Assembly (NCBI RefSeq): GCF_901933205.1
Contig: NC_044596.1
Coordinates: 6,444,214-6,508,213 of the forward strand
Direction of reading: 5' to 3'
Source of the DNA: Camarhynchus parvulus
Taxonomy: Eukaryota > Chordata > Aves > Passeriformes > Thraupidae
Length of the DNA stretch: 64,000 nucleotides
Part shown: one piece after another, positions 23,276 through 35,264 of the stretch
How the letters are laid out: the number at the start of each line of letters is the position of its first letter
How positions within the stretch are numbered: the stretch's first letter is position 1
Notes under the pieces: model-generated
Databases searched by the model: none
What the model was told of the DNA's origin: nothing
What the model saw: only the letters and a program-made list of their open reading frames with translations
Translations under genes and position numbers: made by a program

Positions 23276-24920
23276 TTGCACAGGAGCTGCCCCCAGTGTC
23301 CCCCCTGGCCCGGGACAAGGCAGCTCCTTCTCAAGGCTGCCCCTGTGGGCTGTGTTTGTGAGCAGGGGAGGCAGGGCTCGTGGCCTAGGAGCTGAGACTG
23401 GCTGGAGAAAGGGCTGGAAAGCGCTGGGAGGCTGCAGCAGGGAAGTGCAGAGGCAGAGGACGAGGCTGCGGGGAGCTCCAGGCATTTCTGCCCCTGCAGG
23501 CACAGGTGGGGCTCGGGGCAGGCAAAGTGCCCCGCAGGGCACAGACTCCTTTCATCCCTTCTCCCCGTCAGTGCCAGGCCTCTGGGCACTAAAGCCACAT
23601 GGATTCTTCCAGCTCGAAAGGAAAAAGGCACTTGTCTCCTACTGAGCTGCCCATGGCTACGTTTTGGCCAAATTCAGCAGAGGGAGACCATGGTTTTCTT
23701 TGAGATGTGTTCTGCCGTGTGAGAGCCAGCCCAAAAATTCTAATTTTGCTGCTTTATTTATTTATTGTTCCTGATTTTCAGCAGTCTGTGGGCTATGAAT
23801 TATGCAGAAGATGCATAGCAAATGAACTGAAGCTCTGGCAGGTTTAGCAGAGCTCCAGAGCCGGGCATCCAGCTCCACCTGTCTGCAGCAGCTCCTGCAG
23901 CAGTGGGTGTCTGTGCTTCCTTTGCCACTTGGATCACACATCCACAGCCCTGTCCACACCAACCAAATATATCAACCCAGTCATATAAATCCACGAAATC
24001 AAGGCCATGATTTCTCTCCTTAAAAATCAATTCTCATTTGTGCCTTGGAGCCTGGGAGCTGCACTGGCTTCCTCCTCTCCGAGTAGCTGGCACTCAGCAC
24101 TTGCTTTTTGTTTTTAAACCCAAAGTTCTACCTTTTTTTTTTTTTTTTGTTAAATCCACATTTAATCTTGCATTTGTGTGCACCAGGGAATAAGAGAAAG
24201 GTTTTATTACTTGCATTATTTATGAATGGTATAATTTCAGGGCATCTTATTAAACGAAAGTTCTGAGCGGAAAATAATATTAAACAAGACAAGTGTGTAT
24301 ATTTGTTTCATAAATCCATAAAACCTGATTAACAATGATGCTCCTAATGCTGGGCTGATCATTAGAAGACTTCCTGTATCTGGACCAGGGTGCTGCACTG
24401 GAGGCTTTGATGCATGAGGACAGAGCCCTGCACAGCTCTGTAAACTGAAATCTGTGGAGCAGCAGGCTGTGATTTAACCAAGGCCTTGCTTTTGGGTTTT
24501 TAATTATTTTTATTACTTTTTCTTTCTCTGCGAATCTCAGAGCTGATTAACAATACAGGAGATGGAAGCCTTGCTGTGCTCTGCCAAAGCAGTGGCTGGC
24601 TCCCAAAGCAAGGCTGATGCTTTCTGCTTCCCCTTCAGTTTTCTCACTGGAACTGTGGCTGCTCCCTGGGAATGGGGTCCAGCAGACATCCCCCCTTCCC
24701 ACTTTCTTTGGTGTCAGAGTTCCAAAGTGAAGCCTGAAGAGGAAAGAGCAGATGAGGACATTTTCCTGGGCACAGTTAATGAGCTGTCAGCCCCCTTTGG
24801 GTCTCCTCCCAGTGCCCAGTGCTGGTGCTTTCCTTCCTTGAGAACAGGTTTGTCAGTCTGGAGGGGACCCACTGTGAGCTCCAAAGGGCTGCCAGAGCCT
24901 GTGTGACAGCAGCTGGGGAC
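23276..24920. other. Intergenic; candidate conserved element at about 24150-24380
   Basis: 23276-23640 is GC-rich. A T16 tract lies at 24133-24148, followed by AT-rich unique sequence to about 24380. No gene is supported. Confidence 0.45.
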
Positions 24921-25100
24921 GGTGATGTTCTGCCTGTCACCTCCTCTAGAGCCAGGGCAGGTGGGGATGGGGGTGTTCTGTCACCAAACCCCCTCCAGAG
25001 CCAGGGCAGGTGGGGATGGGGATGTTCTGTCACCAAACCCCCTCCAGAGCCAGGGCAGGTGGGGATGGGGATGTTCTGTCACCAAACCCCCTCCAGAGTC
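24921..25100. repeat. 49-bp tandem repeat, about 3.5 units
   Basis: CTCCAGAGCCAGGGCAGGTG recurs at 24944 (as CTCTAGAG), 24993, 25042 and 25091, each followed by GGGATGGGG and TGTTCTGTCACC. The period is exactly 49 bp and copies differ by one or two bases. Confidence 0.95.
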
Positions 25101-26777
25101 AGAGCTCTCACTGCTGGTGCTCCGTGGAGTCACTGGAACCTGAGTGAGAGCCAGAGGGAAAGGAGCACTCCCAGGGGGCTGCAAGTAGTGGCTGCTCAGA
25201 GAAAGAAGAAATATTTTTGCTAAGAAATAGAAGAGGATCTCAGGAAATTCACATGCAGCTCAGTGACACAGCAGCTCCCTTGCAGTGAGACGCTCCATGT
25301 GACTCCTCCACAAGTGGTGATAGAGAAAATTCTCTGCTGAAAAAAAATTAGCCTGAAGGTGAAAACTTCAAAGGGGCTGAACTCTGAATCCAGCGAGAGC
25401 CTTATGCACATCGTGGAGCTGAGAGGAGCAGGTGTTGATAAAGCACTTCAAAACCCTGCCAAGCCTGGGCTCAGCTCCTCCTGCAGCAGAGCTGGGCTCT
25501 GGCCAGCCCTGAGCACCACTGGGGACCAAATGCTGATGAAATGCTCTGAAATGCCCCAAAAAAGCGAGAGGAAGGGGAGGACGGGAGGAGAGCAGCGTGC
25601 CCAGGGCAGGGAGGGCTGGGCAGGTGAAGGGAACACCTGGGGAGCGCCAGAGCCAAGGGCAGGGCTGGGCACAAGGTACCCAGAGCCCACCTCCCCTGTC
25701 CTGGGGAAATTCACCCTGCTCAGCCCAGAGCTGCACCAGCAGGGCAAATCCCAGCGAGCTGAGCTCCTCTGGCACCTGGGCCACCCCTGCTGGGAGGCTC
25801 CTGGGGTCCCTGCTGGGACCTGCAGGAGCACTGAGGGCACCGAGCCCAGCCCCACGCAGCTCAGATCCACACCACACCCCAGGCATGGCCCCTGCTTCCC
25901 ATCCTTCCCCCCTCGGAAAAATGGAATTTCTGTACTGCTGGCACATGAAAGAAATAGGAGTTTTCTTGCTGCAAGCCATAGAAAGCAGGCTTCATTCAGT
26001 TCCTGAATAATTTAGAGTATAAGCCTTTGATTAATTTCATGAGAAAAAGGAAACAAAGTTAGCTATAACTATAGGCCATTCAAAGTATGGATTGCCAGAA
26101 AAATGTGCAAAGCGCTGTCATGAGAGGATTAATTACACAGATTAAATATTTTATAAGTTAAATAATGTGTATTTTTTGGAGACAAAATGGAATGTCATTT
26201 TTTCCCCCAAGACAGGGAAAGTAACTGTATTCACTTCCATTTAGCCCACAGAGCAACACAGACTCCAGTGACAGAGGAGGATGGATCAGGGCTGTAATTC
26301 CCAGCTGGCACCAAAATCCATATTCTGAGCAGCATTTCATCTTCTCCCTGAGAGCCAGCTCTGAGCTCTCAAGTCCCTGTCACTTGTGAGGTTCTTCTGG
26401 GGGGAGAAGAAAAGGGTCCTGGCAATTGTTATTCCCACTATTATAGTCTCCCACATCTGGAAGGAAAATGGGCTGTGTAGAGTGATTTTAATTATTGTGT
26501 TATTGTCCTGGAGGATAATGGCAGAGCCTTTCAAAGTGTCTTCCTTTTTCCTTCACAGAAAAGAGGACCTGGAGCCAATTTCTGCCTCTGCTCTGCCCAC
26601 AAGGCTGAACCCCTGCAGAAGAGTTTGGTCCACAGCACGCAGGGCACGTGCAGCTGCTCTGCCAGGGCAGCCAGTGCCACAGGACGGATGCAGCACACAG
26701 GTTTGGCCTATGATTTGGTTTCAGTGTCCTGCCCTGGAACTTCTGGTGATGGGACTCTCAATGTAACTCGGGCTTCC
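25101..26777. other. Intergenic, no gene
   Basis: 25400-25910 is GC-rich and gives overlapping open frames on both strands with no recognisable protein. 26010-26170 is AT-rich unique sequence. Confidence 0.45.
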
Positions 26778-26985
26778 ATAAGGTTTAGAGTGGATATCAG
26801 GGAAAACTTCTCCCCTGAAAGGTGGTCAGGCATGGGAGCAGGCTGCCCAGGGCAGTGGTGGAGTCAGGAGGAGTGGGGATGTGGCCCCTGGGTCATGGGG
26901 AATGGTGTGAAGGCTGCTGTAAGGGCTGGAATCAGCCTCAGAGATCTTCTCCAGCCCTGATCATTCCATGGTTCTGTTACTGGGC
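26778..26985 (+). mobile_element. CR1 LINE 3'-end fragment
   Basis: AGGTTTAGAGTGGATATCAG, CCTGAAAGGTGGTCAGGCAT, AGCAGGCTGCCCAGGGCAGT, GATGTGGCCCCTGGGTCAT and the tail CATTCCATGGTTCTG follow the sense CR1 3'-end order over about 200 bp. Confidence 0.85.
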
Positions 26986-27222
26986 AGATTCGGGAGCCAC
27001 AATTAGTGGGAAGCCTTCCCAGATAGAAATAACTCCCTGCTCGTATCTGCATTTTGAATCTGTGATTTTCCTGTCCTGCCACTGCCTGTTCTGTCCCTGG
27101 GGGAGGCTCTGGCACCTCGTGCCACCTCCCCCTGGATCCGTGCAGCCTCCTCCACCCCCTGCTGCATCCCAAACTCCACTGCACTCCTGGTTCTGTCTCC
27201 TGCAAACCTTTCCCTGCTGAGC

Positions 27223-27585
27223 CCTCTCCTCTCCTCTCCTCTCCTCTCCTCTCCTCTCCTCTCCTCTCCTCTCCTCTCCTCTCCTCTCCTCTCCTCTCCT
27301 CTCCTCTCCTCTCCTCTCCTCTCCTCTCCTCTCCTCTCCTCTCCTCTCCTCTCCTCTCCTCTCCTCTCCTCTCCTCTCCTCTCCTCTCCTCTCCTCTCCT
27401 CTCCTCTCCTCTCCTCTCCTCTCCTCTCCTCTCCTCTCCTCTCCTCTCCTCTCCTCTCCCTCTCCTCTCCTCTCCCCCTCTCCTCTCCTCTCCTCTCCTC
27501 TCCTCTCCTCTCCTCTCCTCTCCTCTCCTCTCCTCTCCTCTCCTCTCCTCTCCTCTCCTCTCCTCTCCTCTCCTCTCCTCTCCTC
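27223..27585. repeat. (TCTCC)n pentamer tract, about 72 units
   Basis: A 363-bp pure polypyrimidine tract of CTCTC/TCTCC pentamers (polypurine GGAGA on the minus strand), broken only by two C insertions near 27458 and 27475. Mirror-symmetric homopurine/homopyrimidine DNA of this length can form triplex (H-DNA). The minus strand reads as repeated Gly-Glu-Glu-Arg codons, which explains a 294-codon open frame that is not a gene. Confidence 0.97.
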
Positions 27586-30500
27586 ACTGGGAGCACTGGG
27601 GCTGCTCCAGAGCCTCCTTTGCAAAGCCCTGGAGAGCTGTGTGGGAAGATGAGCTGAGAGGGAGCAGAAAATCCTCCAGCCCTCCCCTGCCCAGGTTTTA
27701 CTCATCCCTGGCATGAGCCAAGCTGCTGTGCCTGCTGCGGGGAGCAGACCCCAGCCTGGGGAAGGGTCCCCCCACGCCTGGGCACGGCTCCTTCTGCCGT
27801 CATTTCTCATCCTTGTCCCATTTGTGCCACTCTTTCCTTGAGAAAAGGGACTTGGAGGCAATTTGCCTTGGAAAATGACTGTTACGTTATTGATTGGGTA
27901 AAAAGGAACTGTTTTATTAAAGCTTAGAATTCTGCATGTTTCTTTTCCTTACAAATATCCTATTACATGCTCAGAGACCACCCACACGCTTTGCTGCTTT
28001 TACATTTGCCCAGCAATCTTTCATGGCAGTTGACTTTTCATTTTCAAATCCCTTTCTGCATTAAGCACAGACCCACACACTCCGACCCATTTTGCTTTGA
28101 AATAAATCATAAGTCTGTGCCAGAAATGACTCGGGGTGTTCTTCAGAATTTGTAAACAGCACTAAAGTCTTGTGGGAAATGTCACAAAGTGTTGCTCTGA
28201 ATTTATTAAGTAGTTTCTAATCTCAAATGTCTATATTCCTGTACACAGCCTGACAGTGTTTCTACCTGTAATGGCATTTGATGTTTGGGTGGATTCTGGG
28301 GCTCCTGGAAAATCCCACAGACCCAGAAAGGGGAAGGAGCTTTGAGGCCATGCAGGCTGATTCGATAAAAGGACAAAGAATCCATTTTGCAGCCTACTAT
28401 TAACATTTCACTCGATAAAAGAGAGGGAAAAATGCAATTTCTTTTCAGGATTTGCTGGGTCTTGCCCTGGCTCAGAAGCTGAAGCAGCCACAGGGAATCC
28501 CAAAGGAACCCCAAACCCCTGCTGTCTCTCCATGAGGGCAGGGGATGAAGCCTGGGTTTGTAAAGCTGCCCCACAGGTGGTTCTGCAGCCCCTTGGTTCC
28601 CCTTGTCTCTGACTGCCTCCCCTCCCGCCCAGGCCGGGCTGCGGGCAGCGTGCCCGTGAGCCAGGCAGCCCCACAGGCCCCTCGGGCACGGCTGAGGAGG
28701 CTGCTCGGCCCAAAGGCCCAGGGTGACCCCAACTCCTCGCGCTGTGGCCAGCCCAGGCCGAGGCCAGCCCAGGGGGCACACAGGGGCTGATCCCCCTCTG
28801 TGCCTGCCAGGGCTGAGGCCAAAGGGGTGCAAACCTGGGAGGAGACTCCTCCTCGTCCCTGAACCCTCTGCTCTGCTCTGCTCTGCTCTGCTCTGCTCTG
28901 CTCTGCAGGGATCAATCCTTTATCTGAGACGTTTCCAGGGCCATGGATTGAGCTGTGGGTGGCAGAAGGCAGCGAGCTGCCCATGAGGAGGAGGCTGGGT
29001 GGGTTTTAGCACTTTTCCCCTGATCTCCAGGCCTACAGCCTTGTTTTGCCAGGCCATCAGCTGGAACGCAGCCACTGCTGTAATTGGCAGCACAGGCAGA
29101 GATGCAGAGGATTTTGTGGCCACACCAGGCGGTTTCCATCCAGCTCCCTGCTCTAATTCCAGGGCTGCCTTGCACCAGCTGCTGGGAGGGTGTCAGAAAT
29201 TCCAAGCAGGCAATTCCAGCATCAAAAAGATGTATTGCCACTTGAAGCTTGTTGGACATAAAAGCAGAACAGCTTTTAATTAAATTTTTTCCACCAGCCA
29301 CGGAGGGCCTAAACAAGGAGCAGGAGTGTTTTACAGGAGTAAAAACTCTCAGTACTTTAGTGTAGCAAGAGAAAAGCAGCTTTGAAATCAGGAGGAAATG
29401 CTGCTGGAGAGCAGGCTGTGCCTGGGGAGCAGTGTGTGGGATGGCACGTGTTCCATGTGGCTTTTTGTCAGGATTTCCCTGAAACATCTGCAGAAACCTT
29501 TCCCTGAGTTTGTGGCCATCAGATAACAATTTCCTTCCACACAGCATCACGGAGGGATGCAGAAAGAGCCACAGGCCAGTCCCACTCCCACTTAGTTCTC
29601 ATTTGCCCTACATTTGCGCAAACACCAAGAGATGGCTCGGGCCACAGGAGATCTTTGCACAGTTTTGTGCCGTGGCAGCTGCTCGGGACGAGATGGGGCT
29701 GGAAGGACAGCCTGACAAGGGCTTTGCTGGCTGCTGTCACTGTGATGGACTGCCCAGATCAAACAGCACCCCTGGGCCTGCTGAGGGTGCACAGACAGGC
29801 CCGGAGCACATCAGATGAGCTCGGGGTGTGATTCCCAGCTGATCAATTCCCTGCAGGGCCAGGCGGGGAGCTGTGCATTATCTGTGAGCCCCTCCACGGC
29901 CCGAGCCCAAGATCCTGCCAGAAATCAAATCACAGTGGAGCCAAGCAGGTTCCTCTCAGCACAGGGTGAGGCTGTGCCAGCCCAGTGTCCCCTCCTGGCA
30001 GCAGGACTGGCAGTGTGGGCAGTGTGGGCAGCAGCAGGAGGGGATGGTTTTGCTGGGAGCAGGTCCCAGTCCTGATGGATGAGCGTTCACTTCCCAGAAC
30101 TCCTCGTCCCATCCTGGCTTTGTTCATACAGAGTTTTCTTCTCTGTTAGGGCACCAATTACTGCTCTAAGTCAGCACTCATCCAGCCCAAATTGCTCTAC
30201 ACTGAGCAGAATCTTTGAGCAAATAGAAATGAGAAGGGTTTCCAGCTCTTGGGTCTGTGCAGAGGAATCCATTTCCTCCTGACACTGCCATCTGGGCAGC
30301 TCTCCTGCCTTCCTGAGCCGCCGGCCCAGGGAATTCTTGCACTCAAATTAATTGACATTCTGTCTCTTAGTTTTCTGTCTGCTCCCAAGATAAGCTTAAT
30401 AATGCCAGAGCTGCCTGACACGGAGTTCATTCTCCAATCTTTTTGGTTTGTATCAATTTATCTGCTCTTGGCAGAGGCAGGCAGTGGTTCTGAGAGCCAG

Positions 30501-31953
30501 GGAGGAGCTGCCATCCTTGCCCGTGTCCCCCAGGATGTGGCTGTGTGTGCCTGGCCCTCACCACAGGCCCTGCTGCTGCTGCTCCCTCTGCCAAAGGAGC
30601 CAGAGCCCCAAAACCACAGCCCAGCTCCCCCAAAGGGCAGCACCTCTGTGCCATCATCTTTACTCTTGGACGACAGCAAAGCAGCTTCCAAATAGTCCCC
30701 AAAAATGTGAAAATGCCCCCGTTCCCCAGGTGTCCTTCTGCCTGTTACTGCAGTGAGGTTTAATTGGAAACCCCCCCTGCTCCCCTCCTGCACCCAGGCA
30801 GGGATGGTGTGTCTGGGGTCAGAGGCTGCATGCAGAAGGCAAAGCAGGATAAACACAGCTGCCCTGGCACTGTGGGATGCTGATATGAAACTCATATCAA
30901 ATTCAAACCAGCTCAGCAGTGTGCAGTGTGCTTGCTGCAGCCACAACTCCTCGTATTTATGTTGTGGCAGTAAAGCAGAGGGCACAGTCAGGAGCTCCAG
31001 GGCCTCAAGAACTGGATCCGTAAGGAAAATATTCTGCCTTGTTATAAAGCAGTGGATGTTGAGTCCAGAATTCCATTTCACCTGTCCAGTGTTGTTGCTG
31101 AATAATTTTATCCTTGGAAAATCAGTTTTTCTCTTCCACCTCACACTGGCTCCCAGTAGCATCATTTTAATGATAATTTATGTGTTGTTCTAACAATGGA
31201 GCAGTAACTGGAAAAAAACCCAACCTGGGGCTCTGTGTTAGGGGTGCCAGGGTTTGATAAAGCCCATTTTGGCCTCTGCCATTAACGCTGGGGTGCATGC
31301 CCCTGCTGGCAGCTGTGTTTTATTGGTTCAGCACCCCTTTGCCCTGGACAGATGTTGATAAGAACATTTTCTTGGAAAAGCCAGGCCCTCAGCTGGGATC
31401 CCAAGGGAGGACAGAGCTGGTGCATCCAGCTGCTGCTGCAGAGCCACATCCAGCTCCCAACAGCAGCTGAGCTGCAGGAGAGCCCTGCCCCAGTGTCCCT
31501 GGGAAATGCATTTAGAGACAATCAATGGCAGGGAAGCAGAGAATGGCTCCTGGCTGCTCCATCCCTTCGCTCCCGATGGCACCTGCAGGAGCAGCACTGC
31601 CAGCCTGATGAAGGAAGGGGGGGCAGATCCTGCAGCCTGAGCACAAACTCTGCAGCTCCCAGGCAGGAGATTGCTCATTCCCTAAGAAAGCCAATCTGTA
31701 TTTGGGGCACTGGCAGAGAATCACAGGGAGCAAGGAGGGAGAGGTGCAGGGGGCCCAGGGCTGCCATGGCAGAGGCTGATTGAACAAGCTCCCAGTGACA
31801 GCGATGATCAATCCCAGTTTTAACTTCCCAATCTCTAAATAAACTGTTACAAGGATTTTTATTAAAAGTTATTACTATACATGATTTTAAAAGGGGAAAC
31901 TGAGGCACGTGAGGGGGAGTGACCCTGCAGTGATTTTGTTCAGCTGCAAATCC
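27586..31953. other. Intergenic, no gene
   Basis: Unique mid- to high-GC sequence with AT-rich stretches at 27880-28110 and 28160-28290. Open frames of 200 or more codons (28206-28832, 28912-29550 and 30458-31165, all minus) have no domain, homology or splice context that I recognise. Confidence 0.45.
28866..28916. repeat. (CTCTG)10 pentamer tract
   Basis: Ten CTCTG units in a row, ending CAGGG. It is the third kind of 5-bp microsatellite in the desert, besides GGGAT and TCTCC. Confidence 0.95.
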
Positions 31954-32082
31954 ACCTGGGGACGTGGCTTAAAGGTGGACTGGGAAGTGTGGGGTTAATG
32001 GTTGGACTCAATGATCTTTAAGGTCTTTTCCAATGTGAAACATTCTATAATCTACTGATCTATAATCTATGTGATCTATTTG
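31954..32082 (+). mobile_element. CR1 LINE 3'-end fragment
   Basis: GGGGACGTGGCTTAAAGGTG, GGTTAATGGTTGGACTCAAT, GATCTTTAAGGTCTTTTCC and a degenerate tail (CATTCTATAATCTACTGATC) match the sense CR1 3' end. Confidence 0.85.
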
Positions 32083-33050
32083 ATCATTATGATGGGACAA
32101 GGAATGGCTTTAAACTGAAAGAAAATATTAGCCGGGCTAATCTGCTTTCTCTTATTTCTGAACTTGTTACATTTTTACAGTTGGGCTTGCATTGGATCTA
32201 TTTATATTTTTCTTAATCAGATCTCACTTTATCTCAGCATTTTCTACCCAAAGCCAAAAGGAGTGTGTTCTAGCTGGGGCTGTCCCAGGCAGTTTGGCTG
32301 CAGCACAGAGACACCAGCAGGATAAAAGGGGCTGCTCACAACAAAATACATTGCATGGAAAAGGAAGGAAAGAAAAATTTCAAAGCACCAAACCCCCTGT
32401 ACTGATGAAACTTGTTTTTCTATTTGCTTCTCTTTTGTTTTACCAAGGGAAATTTATGAGATGTCAGAGCTTGTTAATGTTGTTGATGCTGGAGGAGCAA
32501 CAAGCACCCTGGGCTGAAAGGCTCCAAAAAACCATAAAAATAACCAAGCAGAGGAGGTGTTTGCCCAAGGCCAAACTCGTTAGCTGCATTCACTCCTCTG
32601 CGGGGCCGGGGATGGCCTGGGGGGGCAGGAGGGGCCGGGACCTGGGCACAGGGGCTCTGCCCAGGCTGTCCTGGCACTGGGAACGGCCCAGCAGAGGGAA
32701 GGGGCGTCTGTTTTCAGAGCAGAGATGGAGAACAAGAGGGAGAAAAAGCACATGCCAGGCTGGGAGCCTTGATGGGAGTTGCGTAAATAATCCGAGTCGC
32801 TCTCAACATGAAAAATATCGTTGTTAATTCTCCCTGTGTTTCAGCAGGGCAGCGGCAGGAGCTGCTCCTTGTGCTGATTTTCCCCATCCGATCCAGGCTG
32901 GGGGATGCAGCCACCGCCTGCACACCTGTCCTGGGAGGGCAGGGGGTGCTGAGGGTCTGTGGTACCCCAGGCTGGCCAGGGGCTGTCCAAACCACGGGGC
33001 AGTGACAGCCCTGTACTGCAAACAGGGCATGGGACACCCCACTGCTCACA
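32083..33050. other. Intergenic, no gene
   Basis: AT-rich unique sequence to about 32470, then GC-rich. The 211-codon frame at 32192 has no coding signature. Confidence 0.45.
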
Positions 33051-33225
33051 GGGCAGGGCAGTGACACCTGGTACCCCAAAGGGCAGGGCAGGGACACCTG
33101 GTACCCCAAAGATCAGGGCAGGGACACCCTGGGGTACCCAAAGATCAGGGCAGTGACACCCTGACACCCCAAAGTCAGGACAGGGTGGTGACCCTGGGGT
33201 ACCCCTGGTACCCAAAGTCAGGACA
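33051..33225. repeat. About 30-bp irregular minisatellite
   Basis: GGGCAG(G/T)GACACC followed by TGGTACCCCAAAG recurs five to six times with insertions. The last units are rearranged (AAAGTCAGGACAG). Confidence 0.85.
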
Positions 33226-34951
33226 GTCACTGTCCCTGCCCTCCAGGCGAGGGGAGTGTTTAACCCAGAGTGTGCTCCTGTAACTCCCCCAGGAGGGGAA
33301 GGTTTTCCTCAGAGCTGATGAGAAGTATTGATCTAAGGATAATTAAAAGCCTCGCATTAAAGAAGTCCAGCCTGCATAATTAAAAGCCTTGCTCTAAGAA
33401 AGTCCAGCCTGCAGCGACGAGAATGAGCCAGGCTGCCTGGAGGAAAGCTGTGGAAGCAGCACCCGTGAGACACAAAATGTCAAATTACTCCTTGCCATTA
33501 AATTACCTGATTAATTTAGCCACTGTTTTGTGTGTGGCTCAGCCCCATTTCTGTGGATGCATTCATTATTCATCAAGACTGACCCGAATATTTTAAGCAA
33601 ACAGTTTTTGTCCTGTTCTTTGGTGCTGTTGGGTTCTCCAGGTCCCTGCACAAACCCAGAGTGCAGGAGAGGAGAGGTGTTACCTCCAGGCTGGGAATGT
33701 CTGCAGGACTTGATAACTCTCTTCTGCAGGGGTACAAGGACTGTACCTGAATTGGGTGTAATTAATTGCACAGTGGGCACTTAATAGGCAAATGAGGAAA
33801 CCAGACAAAGAGCGGCTTGCAAGAGAATCAACTTTCTTTTCAGTGCCTTTCAGTTCTGGTGTTGGTGTGCTACAACACATTGTGTTAGGCACAGCAGCTG
33901 TGGGGTGATGGGCTGCAGAAAACAGATATTTTCATATATTCATTGTTATATTATGGTCACAGCCCTTGAAAATGCAAAGTTATGGGTTTGGGGTGTAGGC
34001 TTCATTCCAATCACTTATTTGTAAATGAAACTTGAAACACTGCAGCCAGCAAAGTCTTTTGCATAAAGTGTACAAAGTTTCTGTTCTATTTATTTAGCTG
34101 TGATTACTCAAAACATCATCATTCTTTAAGTGCATATATTTGTATATGTTTTGAGGGGGAAATGTGAATAAAGCTAATTGTTGTTGTGCTTCATTAAAGC
34201 ATATTTCCAGCTCTGGTTATTTATCAGCAAAGCTTCCCTGAGTGTAAATCTCTGTATGTCCCTGCTGCAGGTTCCTGGCGAGCCGTGCGGGAGCTGAACC
34301 AGCCCAGCCCTGGATGTGGCAGCACTGCAGGTCCCAGCCCTGGGGAGGCTGCGGGCAGAGCTGCTCCACCTGCCGCAGGAGCAGGAGCCTCTGGGGGCAG
34401 GTAAGGGATTTGTGCAGTGATGGCTGCAGGACACCCGTGGGAAGGGTGCTGGGGTGGGGGTTTTGTACGTTCTGAAAGCTTTTCTCACTGTGGTACCCTC
34501 ACCCTGGCACGCCTCGCCACCCCACAGCCTCTGCTGCCCAGGGATCCAGCACTGACTCAGACTGGAAATCGTCCCCCAAACCCATCCTCTCCCTCCAGGG
34601 AGAGTGTTGACATTTAAATTCTTTGCACCTCTGTCTTTGGACAAAAGTGTTTTGTACATTTCTCTGGATAAAAGAGGCTCACAGGGTTATTTTGGGAACA
34701 GTTTTGCAAGCTGGTTTCAAATTCAGCAGAGCACTGAAGGGCTGTGAGCCATGACTTTGCCTCAAGCCTGAATTAAATACATTTGTAGTTCACAAATACA
34801 AGACAAGTGCATGTCCTGGTGTCACTCAGAGGCGACAGTGACACTTTTCCTTGGAGCAGGGCCCCTCCAGGGTCAGTGATGGGCACAGTGTGTCCCATCC
34901 TCCCACAGGACAGCCAGGGACAAAGGCACTGCTCCTGTCACAGCTCTGAAA
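33226..34951. other. Intergenic; AT-rich candidate conserved element
   Basis: 33300-34240 is AT-rich, unique and CR1-free; it includes a 37-bp tandem duplication at 33341-33413. 34260-34600 is GC-rich. No exon is supported. Confidence 0.5.
33341..33413. repeat. 37-bp tandem duplication
   Basis: AATTAAAAGCCT(C/T)GC starts at 33341 and again at 33378, and each copy ends AGTCCAGCCTGCA. The copies differ at only a few bases. Confidence 0.9.
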
Positions 34952-35110
34952 TTCTCAGCACATTGTTTACTGTGACATTTCAATGTCCTGCCCATGAAGA
35001 TTTGGATTCTGTCCTCTGTTTTTGCTGAAGTTCTCAGCACATTGTTTACTGTGATATTTTGACATCCTGCCCATGCAGGGTTGGTGCCCGTCTCTGTTTT
35101 CTCTGAGCAG
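34952..35110. repeat. 79-bp tandem duplication
   Basis: TTCTCAGCACATTGTTTACT starts at 34952 and at 35031. Both copies continue through CATCCTGCCCATG/TGTCCTGCCCATG and a CTCTGTTTT block. The second copy leads into the CR1/LTR composite. Confidence 0.9.
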
Positions 35111-35164
35111 CTCTGCGCTGCTGTTTCACATGGAATTGGGGCCTGCAGACCCCCCAGGCGCTCC

Positions 35165-35264
35165 CCCTGTCCCAGCCCTGCCCTGGGCACTGCCAGGGGT
35201 GCAGGGGCAGCCACAGCTGCTCTGCCAGGGCCTGCCGTCCCACAGGGAAGGGATATCCAGCACT
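35165..35264 (-). mobile_element. CR1 fragment ending at an LTR
   Basis: GCCCTGGGCACTGCCAGGGG, GGGGCAGCCACAGCTGCTCT and CAGGGCCTGCCGTCCCACAG match the inner part of the CR1 fragment at 16288-16545 in the same order. The match stops where the LTR begins, so the LTR may have inserted into the CR1. No clear continuation was found on the far side. Confidence 0.7.

Noticed and set aside
26977..27861. 294-codon minus-strand frame rich in Gly-Glu-Glu-Arg
   Set aside because: It is the translation of the (TCTCC)n microsatellite and its flanks.
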